60,346 nucleotides of DNA from Jatrophihabitans sp. (GTDB lineage: Bacteria; Actinomycetota; Actinomycetes; Mycobacteriales; Jatrophihabitantaceae), in assembly GCA_025924515.1 (NCBI GenBank), contig JAICIE010000006.1:1-60346 (forward strand). Reading direction: 5' to 3'. Position numbers and translations under genes: made by a program. Under the pieces are notes generated by a model. It was not told where the DNA came from. It did not search any database and saw nothing but the letters and a program-made list of their open reading frames with translations. Of this stretch, positions 25,531-33,095 are shown one piece after another; position 1 is the stretch's first letter, and each line of letters opens with the position of its first letter.

Positions 25531-26426
25531 GGGATTGCTCCTTCCAGGAGTCGGGCTGGATTGATCACGCCGACCGCATGGGCGGCTGCGTCGCCCAGTT
25601 GCGCGTCGGCCGGCTCGGTGTAGGGACGGTCGCTGCCGAGGACGAGGACGTCGATGCCCAACGCGCGGACCAGCGCGTCGATCGCCTGCCGACCGTGCGA
25701 GGCCGTGTCGACGAACGTGTTCGGATCGACGACGAAGCGCCGGCCGCTGCGGGCGGCGAACCGCTCGTGCTGCACGGCCGCCAGCCCGGCGCCGGCCACG
25801 AAGCAGATCCGCAGGTCGGGAAGCAGGCTGCGCCCGGCTGCGTGCCAGGCCCACCAGGCGGCCTGCAGCTGAGCTGGGTAGTCGACCACAGCCGGCCACC
25901 AGGCGGGGACGCCGGTGCGCGGCTCGGCGACTGGGCCGGGATGCACGAGCACCGGCCAGCGCAACTGCTCGCAGCGACGCAGCAGCGGCGCTGTGAGCTC
26001 GACGGCCGCCGGCGACGCGAGCAGCGCAGCGGGTATCTGCAGGCCCACGAAGCCGGCGCCGCGCAGGTCGGCGAGCCGGTCGACGTCGGGGTCGTGCGCG
26101 CTCACCGCGGCCCACGCCCGAAACGGCGTCGGCAGCTCCAGTGCACCGCGATGCCATGCGTCGAGAAGCGGGGCCGCCTGATCCGGCGCCAGGTACTCGA
26201 TCCCGAGCGGCGTCGACAATGAGACACACGCGGCGAACGTGTCCGCCTCACGGCCCGCGCGGAAGGCGGCGTCGTGCTCGGTCCGGACCACCTCGTACGG
26301 CGGCTCGGTGGCTGTGTACAGGGTCCAGTTCCGCAGCATCGGAGGAGCTGCGCGCGAGCACAGCGCGTCGACAAGTGCAGTCGGCCAGAGGTGCTGGTGG
26401 ACATCGATCCGCCCACGAGCGCGCAA
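25527..26426 (-). CDS. Amidohydrolase-family (Amidohydro_2) protein
   Basis: 299 residues of the TIM-barrel amidohydrolase/decarboxylase family (PF04909). The metal motif His10-x-His12 lies in IDVHQHLWP, with a later strand histidine in WPVLVHPGPV. The C-terminal region has IDVLVLGSDRPYTEP, where the aspartate is the expected last catalytic residue. The start is TTG at 26424-26426 with GGGAAGGG about six bases upstream. It is the first gene of the operon divergent from the LacI regulator. Hydrolysis or decarboxylation of an unknown substrate is expected. Confidence 0.75.
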   Translation of the reverse strand: MRARGRIDVHQHLWPTALVDALCSRAAPPMLRNWTLYTATEPPYEVVRTEHDAAFRAGREADTFAACVSLSTPLGIEYLAPDQAAPLLDAWHRGALELPTPFRAWAAVSAHDPDVDRLADLRGAGFVGLQIPAALLASPAAVELTAPLLRRCEQLRWPVLVHPGPVAEPRTGVPAWWPAVVDYPAQLQAAWWAWHAAGRSLLPDLRICFVAGAGLAAVQHERFAARSGRRFVVDPNTFVDTASHGRQAIDALVRALGIDVLVLGSDRPYTEPADAQLGDAAAHAVGVINPARLLEGAIP

Positions 26427-26450
26427 TGCAGACCCTTCCCCGGCAGATGG

Positions 26451-26475
26451 TGAACCGCTTCACTGTACCGCTTCA
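26451..26475. promoter_or_regulatory. Tandem LacI-type operator-like sites
   Basis: TGAACCGCTTCA (26451-26462) and TGTACCGCTTCA (26464-26475) are near-identical, spaced exactly 13 bp, and carry the central CG with outer TGAA/TTCA typical of LacI-family operators. They lie in the 88-bp gap between the divergent amidohydrolase and lacI-type genes, suggesting control of both. Confidence 0.65.
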
Positions 26476-26514
26476 ACGGACCAGGATGTCAGGGGGCTCA
26501 TCTAGCATCACGGA

Positions 26515-27525
26515 ATGCGCGAGCGCCCGAAGCGGGTCACGCTTCGCGACGTCGCGAGAGAGTCGGGACTGTCCCCGACAGCCGTCTCCTACGCCCTTCG
26601 TGGCCTGCACGTGCCGGTCGCGACCCAGGAGCGGGTGCGCACCGTCGCCACCCGGCTGGGGTACCAGGTCGACCCCATCGCGCGGGCGCTCGCATCGGGA
26701 CGGACCGGCTACGTCGGCGTGCTCTGCGGCTCACTGCAGGACATCTGGCAGCAGCATGTCGCGGCCGCGCTCGGCCGGGAGCTGCTCGAGGTCGGTCGCC
26801 ACGCCTTGATCGTCGACGCGTCGAACAGCCCAGCCTTGGAGGCGAAGCTGGCTGGGCAGCTCGTCGATCAGCGGGTCGACGCGCTGATCGTGCTGTGGGT
26901 CGACCCAGGCGGCCCGCACTGGCCCGACATCGCCCGCAGGACCCTGCTGGTCTCCATCGGCGACGGGCTGCCGGGGGCGCTCACCGCCGCCGAGGTCGTG
27001 TTCGACAACGACACCGGCGTCGCCCAAGCCCTGGGCCAGCTGCACGACGCGGGGCATCGGCGGATCGCGGTCTTGACGCCCTCCGCGCGGAGCAGTCCAC
27101 AGCGGCCGGCCGAGGTCGTTCTGAGCCGGGTGTCCGCAGAGCTGGGGATGCAGGTGCGGCTGCACATGTCGCCGCACGACCTCGACGGCGCCGCCGCCGC
27201 AGCGGCCGAAGCGCTGTCCGCCGACCCGTCGCCGACCGCCTTCTTCTGCCTGGCCGATTCGATGGCCTACGGCGTCTACGCCGCAGCCGGTCGGCTCGGA
27301 CTCCGCATTCCGGAGGACATCTCGGTCTTGGGCTACGACGACAACCCGGTGTCGCAGCTGCTCACCCCGCCGTTGTCGAACTACCGGTGGCCGGTCGACG
27401 CGGTCGTGGCACAGGCCGTCGAGCGGACCGTTCGCGCCATCGACACCGACAAGCGCTCTCGTCGAAAGCTGGTGACTCCGGTCGCGCAACCCCGCGGATC
27501 GGTCGGACCGCCGCGAATGGCGTGA
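26515..27525 (+). CDS. LacI-family transcriptional regulator
   Basis: 336 residues. The HTH is VTLRDVARESGLSPTAVSYALRG (residues about 8-30) with hinge helix PIARALASGRT. The ligand domain is of the periplasmic-binding type and includes PSPTAFFCLADSMAYGVYAAAGRLGLRIPEDISVLGYDDNP; the effector is not predictable. It is divergent from the four-gene amidohydrolase operon and is the evident local repressor. A strong hairpin follows the stop. Confidence 0.92.
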   Translation: MRERPKRVTLRDVARESGLSPTAVSYALRGLHVPVATQERVRTVATRLGYQVDPIARALASGRTGYVGVLCGSLQDIWQQHVAAALGRELLEVGRHALIVDASNSPALEAKLAGQLVDQRVDALIVLWVDPGGPHWPDIARRTLLVSIGDGLPGALTAAEVVFDNDTGVAQALGQLHDAGHRRIAVLTPSARSSPQRPAEVVLSRVSAELGMQVRLHMSPHDLDGAAAAAAEALSADPSPTAFFCLADSMAYGVYAAAGRLGLRIPEDISVLGYDDNPVSQLLTPPLSNYRWPVDAVVAQAVERTVRAIDTDKRSRRKLVTPVAQPRGSVGPPRMA

Positions 27526-27533
27526 ACGCGCAG

Positions 27534-27567
27534 CGGCGCCCCGTCCTCTCGGGTGGACGGGGCGCCG
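27534..27567. terminator. Bidirectional hairpin terminator
   Basis: CGGCGCCCCGTCC (27534-27546) pairs perfectly with GGACGGGGCGCCG (27555-27567) around an eight-base loop, between the converging lacI-type and substrate-binding-protein genes. It should serve both strands. Confidence 0.8.
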
Positions 27568-27581
27568 CCGGAAAGCACCGA

Positions 27582-28643
27582 TCAGGAGATGTGGTTCGCC
27601 TGCAGGAATGCCTTGGCGACGGCCGAGGGGTCCTGCTGGTCGATCGCGACCGCCTTGTTCATCGCGATGATCGCCTCAGTGGTGAGCAGCTTGCTCACCG
27701 CGTTGAGCGTCTGTTCGAACGCCGGGCCTTCCTTGGCGAGCAGCGACTTCTTCACGACCGGGACCACCTGCTGGAACCCGAAGATGCCCTTCGTGTCGGT
27801 CAGCACGGTGTACTTGCCGCTGGCCAGTTGAGGGTCCGTCGTGAAGATGGCGATGCTGTTGACCTTGCCCTGGTCCAGCGCCTGGTACTGACTGCCGATG
27901 GGCACCGGCTTGAACTGGACCTGCGTCAGTCCGTAGGCCTTCTTCAACCCGACGACGCCCTGGTACCGGGTGGCGTTCTCGGGCGGCCCGGCGTAGGTGA
28001 ACGAGCCGACCTTTTTCAGATCGCCGATCGCCTTCAGCCCGTGCTGTTGCGCGTAGGCCTTCATCGTGGCTAGCCCGTCCGCGTCCTGGAACGGGGTCGG
28101 GTTCAGTACGGCGAAGCCGTGCTTGTTCTCGTACTGGGTCGCCACCGAGAGCGTCTGGGCGGCGGACTTCGGGTTGTCGGCGAGCCCGGCCAGCACCGTG
28201 GCGATGACGCCGGTGTACTCCGGATACATGTCGATCTTCCCGCTCTGCAGTGCGGCGTTGATGGTCGTCGACGAGCCGATATTGCCCTTCAGCGTGACCG
28301 TAAACCCCTTGGCCCGCAGGGCCTGCGAGTACAACTCCCCGAGCAGGTATTCCTCGGAGAAGTTCTTGTCGCCCATCACGATGGCCGGCTTGCCCTTGCC
28401 CGGCTGACCCGCCGGCAGGTTGGCGTTGCCTGTGCCACTCGGCACGCTCATGCTGGGTGCGGCGCTGCTGCTGCTGCTGCTGCTCGCGGGCGCGGAGCTC
28501 GAACTGCCCGACGTGGCCGCCGCGGACGTGCTGCCCCCACCGCCGCCACCGCCTGAGCTGCTGCTGCACGCGGAGACGGCGAAGGCGAGGCTGACCGCGG
28601 CGGCGATGCCGACGGTCCGACTTACCAGTGAAACCCGTTTCAT
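27582..28643 (-). CDS. OpuC-type quaternary-amine ABC transporter, substrate-binding lipoprotein
   Basis: 353 residues (OpuAC, PF04069). Signal peptide with lipobox LAFAVSAC, acylated Cys26, then a low-complexity Gly/Ser/Ala linker to about residue 75. The binding domain begins KPAIVMGDKNFSEEYLLGELY, with the NF-x-E-x-x motif of OsmF/ProX/OpuCC proteins, followed by IDMYPEYTGVIATVL. It captures betaine-like osmolytes or methylated amines outside the membrane. Its ATG overlaps the upstream permease stop by four bases; it is the last gene of the importer operon. Confidence 0.9.
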   Translation of the reverse strand: MKRVSLVSRTVGIAAAVSLAFAVSACSSSSGGGGGGGSTSAAATSGSSSSAPASSSSSSSAAPSMSVPSGTGNANLPAGQPGKGKPAIVMGDKNFSEEYLLGELYSQALRAKGFTVTLKGNIGSSTTINAALQSGKIDMYPEYTGVIATVLAGLADNPKSAAQTLSVATQYENKHGFAVLNPTPFQDADGLATMKAYAQQHGLKAIGDLKKVGSFTYAGPPENATRYQGVVGLKKAYGLTQVQFKPVPIGSQYQALDQGKVNSIAIFTTDPQLASGKYTVLTDTKGIFGFQQVVPVVKKSLLAKEGPAFEQTLNAVSKLLTTEAIIAMNKAVAIDQQDPSAVAKAFLQANHIS

Positions 28644-29440
28644 CGATTGTCTCTTCCTGTGTAGAGATGATGACCGACACCCGCTAGTGCGCCTTCTCCC
28701 GGAGCGCCCTCCTCGAGGCCGGCCTCGTCGGTGCTGAACAGCTCTGATTCCTCGCCCACCGGACGGGCGGCGCGCTTGCCCGCGGCACCGCGACTCACCC
28801 GTAGTCCCTCGGGGGTCACCAGCCGTTCGATGCCGATGAACGCAATCTGGACGAGGAACGCCAGGACGATCAGCACGTAGGAGGCGCCGATGACCCCGCT
28901 GAGCCGGAACGACTCCTGATTGCTGATGATGTCGCCCAGGCCACCTCCGCCGAAGAACCCGGCCAAAGTGGCCGTGGCGACGACGAACACCGCTGACGTC
29001 CTGACGCCAGCGAAGATCAACGGTAGCGCAAGGGGCAGTTCCACGCGCCACAGCACCTGCATCGGGTTGAGCCCGATCCCCTTCGCGGCGTCGACGATCT
29101 CGGGGTCGACCTGGTCGATCGCGACGTAGGTATTGGTGAGGATGGGTGGAAAGGCCAGCACGGTGAGCGCAATGAGAACGTCGGTCGTTCCGATGCCGAC
29201 GATCGGCAGGAAGATTGCGAGCAGGGCAAGGCTGGGTAACGCTCGGCCCAGGTTCGAGACGTTGATCGCTAGGAACGAGAACCGATGGATGTGCCCGAGG
29301 AACACACCCAGAGGCAGGCCGATGACGAGTGCGATCGCCACCGCCTCGGCCGAGATCCCCAGGTGCGTGTAAAGAGCGTGGAGGACTACGTCGGAGCGGT
29401 CGACGATGAAGTTGAACGCGCTGAGAAATGGGCTGCTCAT
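28640..29440 (-). CDS. OpuC-type ABC transporter permease 1
   Basis: 266 residues, binding-protein-dependent permease (PF00528). The EAA-type loop is DAAKGIGLNPMQVLWRVELPLALPLIFAGVRT. About five or six helices span residues 25-215, and a hydrophilic tail of about 55 residues is unusual. It pairs with the second permease four bases upstream. Confidence 0.88.
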   Translation of the reverse strand: MSSPFLSAFNFIVDRSDVVLHALYTHLGISAEAVAIALVIGLPLGVFLGHIHRFSFLAINVSNLGRALPSLALLAIFLPIVGIGTTDVLIALTVLAFPPILTNTYVAIDQVDPEIVDAAKGIGLNPMQVLWRVELPLALPLIFAGVRTSAVFVVATATLAGFFGGGGLGDIISNQESFRLSGVIGASYVLIVLAFLVQIAFIGIERLVTPEGLRVSRGAAGKRAARPVGEESELFSTDEAGLEEGAPGEGALAGVGHHLYTGRDNR

Positions 29441-29444
29441 GTGT

Positions 29445-30188
29445 TCACCTCGCCCGCCGGACCGATGCCCAGGGCGTCAGAAGCCGTTGCAGAAGGACGA
29501 ACAGCGCGTCGGCGAAGAGGGCAAGCAGGATGCACAGCACGCCGGACGCGATGAACTTGGTGTTGAAGTCGCCCGCATTCAGCGCGTCGAAGATCGGTTT
29601 GCCGAGCCCCTCCGGAACGATGAACGCCGCCACGGTCGCCAGCGAGATGATGGTGACGACCGCGACCCGCAGGCCGGCGATGATCGTCGGAACGGCGAGC
29701 GGCAGTTCTACGCGCAGCAGAATCTGCGCGTCGGTGAGGCCGGTGCCGCGCGCGGCATCGACGACGTCGGGGGAGACCGCCGACAACCCGGCGAGCGTGT
29801 TGGTGAACAGAATGAGCAAGGTGTAAGAGACCAACGCGATCTCTACGGTCCAGTCGTTGATGCCCGTGATGGTCACCAGGATTTGAAAGGCCGCGAGCGA
29901 CGGGATCGTGTAGAGGAGGCTGCCGAAAAACGTGACCGGCCCGACCATCCAGCGTGCTCGGTGAGCCAGGACGGCCAGAACGAACGCAATGACGAACCCG
30001 ACAGCCACGGCGATCACCGTGAGCTTCACGTGCTCGATCAACCGCGCCTCGAAGTCGACCTTGCTGCTCCAGTTCTGCGTGAACCAGGTCCAGCAGAAGG
30101 TCTCGTTCTTGGTCACGCAGCTCGAAGTCTGTCCGAATTGCGGAATCGTCGGCCCGCTATCGGCGAGGAGCCCCGTGAGGAAACTCAT
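29445..30188 (-). CDS. OpuC-type ABC transporter permease 2
   Basis: 247 residues (PF00528), with the coupling loop DAARGTGLTDAQILLRVELPLAVPTIIAGLRV. The first 40 residues form an extracytoplasmic segment with two Cys and several Trp (CVTKNETFCWTWF) before the first helix. Its ATG overlaps the ATPase stop by four bases. It is about 40% like permease 1 by eye in the loop region. Confidence 0.88.
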   Translation of the reverse strand: MSFLTGLLADSGPTIPQFGQTSSCVTKNETFCWTWFTQNWSSKVDFEARLIEHVKLTVIAVAVGFVIAFVLAVLAHRARWMVGPVTFFGSLLYTIPSLAAFQILVTITGINDWTVEIALVSYTLLILFTNTLAGLSAVSPDVVDAARGTGLTDAQILLRVELPLAVPTIIAGLRVAVVTIISLATVAAFIVPEGLGKPIFDALNAGDFNTKFIASGVLCILLALFADALFVLLQRLLTPWASVRRAR

Positions 30189-31201
30189 GAGCTGCTGGCC
30201 GTCCGCTCGTCGGCGCGGTCACGGCGTAGCGCCTCGTTGATGAGCTCGATGGTGACCGAGCCCGTCGGATTGCCGTTGTCGTCGACGACGAGCAGCGGCC
30301 GCATCGAGTCGGACATCATCACCGAGAGCGCGTCGCGCAGCGTGGCCGTCGACCGCACCGTGCTCGATTCGCCGGCGCCGCGCGCGACCGACGCGTCCTC
30401 GAGCCGGATCTCGTCGATGCGAGTGAGGGCCAGCCGCTTCAGGCCGCGGTCTGCTCCGACGAAACGGGCGACGAAGTCGTCGATGGGGTTGGCGAGGATG
30501 TGGTGCGGAGTGTCGTACTGCACCAGCTGGCCGCCCTCACGCAGGATCGCGATCCGGTCGCCCATTTTGATCGCCTCGTCGATGTCGTGGGTGACGAAGA
30601 CGATCGTCTTGCGAATCTCGCGCTGCAGGCGGAGGAATTCGTTCTGCAACCGCTCGCGGCTGATGGGGTCGATGGCGCCGAACGGCTCGTCCATGAGCAT
30701 CAACGGCGGGTCGGCGGCGAGCGCCCGCGCGACGCCCACGCGTTGCCTCTGGCCGCCGGACAGTTGGCTCGGGTAGCGGGAGCCCATCTCCTGGGGGAGG
30801 CCGATGAGATCGAGCAACTCGTGCGCGCGGTCGTTCATTCGCTTGCGGTCCCAGCCGAGCAGCTTGGGAACGACCGAGATGTTCTTCGCGATGGTGAGGT
30901 GCGGGAACAGGCCGACGTGCTGGATGACGTAGCCGATCTCGCGGCGCAAATCTGTGGTCGAGCGGCCGTTGATCGTCTTGTCGTCGATCAGGATGTCGCC
31001 GCTGGTCAGGTCGATCATTCGATTGACCAGGCGCATGGCCGTCGTCTTGCCGCACCCCGAGGGGCCGACCAGGACGCACACCTCGCCGGCCGGCACGGTG
31101 AAGGACAGGCTGTCGATCGCGGCGGTTTCGGCGTTCGGGTACCGCTTGGAGACATTCCGGAACTCGAGCGGGGCCGCCGTGCCCGTTTGACCGCCCGTCA
31201 T
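30185..31201 (-). CDS. OpuC-type ABC transporter ATP-binding protein with CBS remnant
   Basis: 338 residues. Walker A GPSGCGKTT (46-54), signature YPSQLSGGQRQRVGVARAL, Walker B LMLMDEPFGAIDP and the switch histidine in VTHDIDEA. The C-terminal 90 residues (about 245-330) resemble the CBS module of OpuCA/OpuA, which senses ionic strength; only one clear CBS repeat is visible (LRDALSVMMSDSMRPLLVVDDNGNPTG), so osmotic gating may be altered. First gene of the four-gene importer operon. Confidence 0.92.
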   Translation of the reverse strand: MTGGQTGTAAPLEFRNVSKRYPNAETAAIDSLSFTVPAGEVCVLVGPSGCGKTTAMRLVNRMIDLTSGDILIDDKTINGRSTTDLRREIGYVIQHVGLFPHLTIAKNISVVPKLLGWDRKRMNDRAHELLDLIGLPQEMGSRYPSQLSGGQRQRVGVARALAADPPLMLMDEPFGAIDPISRERLQNEFLRLQREIRKTIVFVTHDIDEAIKMGDRIAILREGGQLVQYDTPHHILANPIDDFVARFVGADRGLKRLALTRIDEIRLEDASVARGAGESSTVRSTATLRDALSVMMSDSMRPLLVVDDNGNPTGSVTIELINEALRRDRADERTASSS

Positions 31202-31597
31202 GCCGGACTACCGAAGATCGTCATATGTGAACCACCTTCCGGGATCCGGAGTGCGCCAATGATAAGCGGACGGCCTGTCAGGTCCAGCGGTTGTTCATCC
31301 TCCCGGGGACCTTGTGACGGCACCGTTACAGAGATCGGGAACCTGCGCGGTACGGCCCGTGCGCGGATTGCAAACTCAGCTGTTGTTGCGCAATGCGCTC
31401 CGCGTTCTGTCTGGCGCACATATTAGACCTCTGTCAGCCGGCGTCTAGGGGCCGGCGAGGTTCGGCGAAAAATTTCCCGCGCTCTCGGGCTCGCCGGAGT
31501 GGTAGGGCCGACCGGGGCGCGCGGTGTCAACTTGTCCAGTTCCCGGGCGCGAGCCTAGGCTCTCCCTGTCGGTGCGCCATCTGAAACGAGCAGTGCT
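31202..31597. promoter_or_regulatory. 396-bp divergent promoter region, importer versus MetF-like gene
   Basis: This holds the promoters of the importer operon (minus) and the MetF-like gene (plus). For the plus strand, TTGTCC (31532-31537) and TAGGCT (31556-31561) with an 18-bp spacer are a plausible sigma-70-type pair about 37 bp before the ATG. GTTGTTGCG at 31382-31390 is the reverse of CGCAACAAC, a word also found upstream of the dimethylglycine-dehydrogenase-like gene and of the second MttB gene. No RNA gene or long hairpin is seen. Confidence 0.4.
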
Positions 31598-32479
31598 ATG
31601 CGCAACAAGGCTCTTGCGGCTGTTCTTCGTGACCTCCTCGGCAGAGCGCGTTATGAGGTGCTGCCGACGACGTCCTGCGAGGCTCTCGTAGCAGACAACC
31701 TGCCGCCGGGGTTCACCGTGACGATCACCGCGTCACCCAGCAAGGGGCTCGAAGCGACGCTCGATCTGGCCGAACGCCTGGCGCGGCGCGGGTTCGACGC
31801 GGTTCCGCACCTGGCCGCGCGGATGGTCCGTGGGCGGGGTGAGCTGGCTGAGATATGCCAGCGGCTGACCGCTGCGGGCATCACAACGGTCTTCGTGCCC
31901 GCAGGCGACGCCGATCCGCCGGCCGGGGATTACGACGGTGCCCTCGACCTGCTCCGGGATCTCGCCGAACTCGGTGGCCCGTTTCCGACCGGCCCGTTCC
32001 AGGACGTCGGCATCACCGGCTATCCCGAGTCCCATCCCGCCATTCACGACGACCTCACAATCCAGGCTATGTGGGACAAACGACGATTCGCGACGCAATT
32101 GGTCAGCAATCTGACGTTCGATCCCGACATCCTGCAGACGTGGATACGTCGCCTTCGCGCGCGCGGGATCACCTTGCCGCTGCTTATCGGCATCCCAGGC
32201 CCGGTCGACCGTACGAGACTGCTGGCGATGTCGACCAAGATCGGTGTCGGGGAATCGACGAGGTTCCTCGTCAAACATCGCCGGACGTTGACGCGGTTGG
32301 CGGCACCCGGCGGGTTCACTGGCGAGCGATTCCTCCAGCGTTCGGCGCCGGCGTTCCTCGCCGAGAACGCGCGCGTGGCCGGGCTGCACGTCTTCACCTT
32401 CAACCAGGTCGCCGAGACAGAGCGGTGGCGCCAGGACTGGCTGCGACGTCTCGGCGGCAGCGTGGCTGCGCTCAGCTGA
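31598..32479 (+). CDS. Methylenetetrahydrofolate reductase family protein (MetF-like)
   Basis: 293 residues of the MTHFR TIM-barrel family (PF02219). Glu20 in RYEVLPT occupies the place of the catalytic Glu in the usual F-E-F/V-x-P-P. FDAVPHLAARMV is the characteristic VPHL(T/A) block, FPTGPFQDVGITGYPESHP matches the GYPE-x-HP motif, and the end holds GLHVFTFNQVAETE. It links methyl-THF and methylene-THF. Next to a corrinoid system it would most likely run in the oxidative direction, turning corrinoid-derived methyl-THF into methylene-THF. It converges head-on with the DUF1638 gene, the two stops abutting. Confidence 0.85.
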   Translation: MRNKALAAVLRDLLGRARYEVLPTTSCEALVADNLPPGFTVTITASPSKGLEATLDLAERLARRGFDAVPHLAARMVRGRGELAEICQRLTAAGITTVFVPAGDADPPAGDYDGALDLLRDLAELGGPFPTGPFQDVGITGYPESHPAIHDDLTIQAMWDKRRFATQLVSNLTFDPDILQTWIRRLRARGITLPLLIGIPGPVDRTRLLAMSTKIGVGESTRFLVKHRRTLTRLAAPGGFTGERFLQRSAPAFLAENARVAGLHVFTFNQVAETERWRQDWLRRLGGSVAALS

Positions 32480-33082
32480 TCAGCTCGTGTGCAGCAGCGC
32501 CGCGATCTCGCGCTCCAGCCCGCTCAGGCCGGTCGGGACGACCGTGAGCGGTAACCCCAGCGACTGCGCCGCCTGCTGGGCCAGCCCCGCCAATTCCTCG
32601 GTCGGCTGCTGGGCCAGCCAGACGACCCGGCGGTAGTGCTCGAAGTAGGCATCTCGAAGCTCCGGGTGGTGGTCCAGCCCGAGCTCTCGCAGCACGGTCC
32701 GCGAGAAGGACCGCACCAAGAAGTCGGTGAGGACGTAGGTTCCCGGCTCGGACTCGAACAGCTCCTGCATCCGCGACGCGCCGGCGAAGACGTCGTAGCA
32801 GTGCAGTCCGGTCAGCCGCCTCAGCCCGAGGCGCTGGCACACGGCATCGAGCGCCCCGTACGTGCCGCAGTCCGCGTAACCGACGGCGACCGACGCGTAT
32901 GTCGCGCGGAGTTCCCGCGCGAGCGTGTCGACGCGGTCGGCGATCAGGTGCGGTTGGTTGTGGAGCAACGGCGGCAGGGGATGCACGTCGACCGGCCATC
33001 CGTGCGAACTGATGACAGTTGCGGCGGGCTCGGCCAGAGCTCCGCAGGCGATCAGCGCGATGCGTGCCCCGGGCGAGCGCAT
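32480..33082 (-). CDS. DUF1638-family protein
   Basis: 200 residues. ALIACGALAEPAATVI near the N-terminus, VAVGYADCGTYGALDAVCQRLGLRRLTGLHCYDVFAG, and a later LTDFLVRSF are characteristic of DUF1638. The conserved Cys/His residues (C13, C-G-T, H-C-Y) suggest a metal or thiol site. The family is repeatedly found beside trimethylamine/betaine methyltransferases, but its role is unknown. The ATG at 33080-33082 is chosen because longer starts would overlap the activator gene. Last gene of the corrinoid operon. Confidence 0.75.
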   Translation of the reverse strand: MRSPGARIALIACGALAEPAATVISSHGWPVDVHPLPPLLHNQPHLIADRVDTLARELRATYASVAVGYADCGTYGALDAVCQRLGLRRLTGLHCYDVFAGASRMQELFESEPGTYVLTDFLVRSFSRTVLRELGLDHHPELRDAYFEHYRRVVWLAQQPTEELAGLAQQAAQSLGLPLTVVPTGLSGLEREIAALLHTS

Positions 33083-33095
33083 GCCGGGTGCGGGC

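Noticed and set aside
27533-27570. CRISPR-like or integron-type repeat
   Set aside because: It is a single perfect hairpin between converging genes, explained as a terminator. I saw no spaced direct-repeat array anywhere in the window.
32474-32485. Perfect palindrome AGCTGATCAGCT across the abutting stop codons of the MetF-like and DUF1638 genes
   Set aside because: Two convergent stop codons with similar flanking codons give this by chance; it is too short for a terminator.
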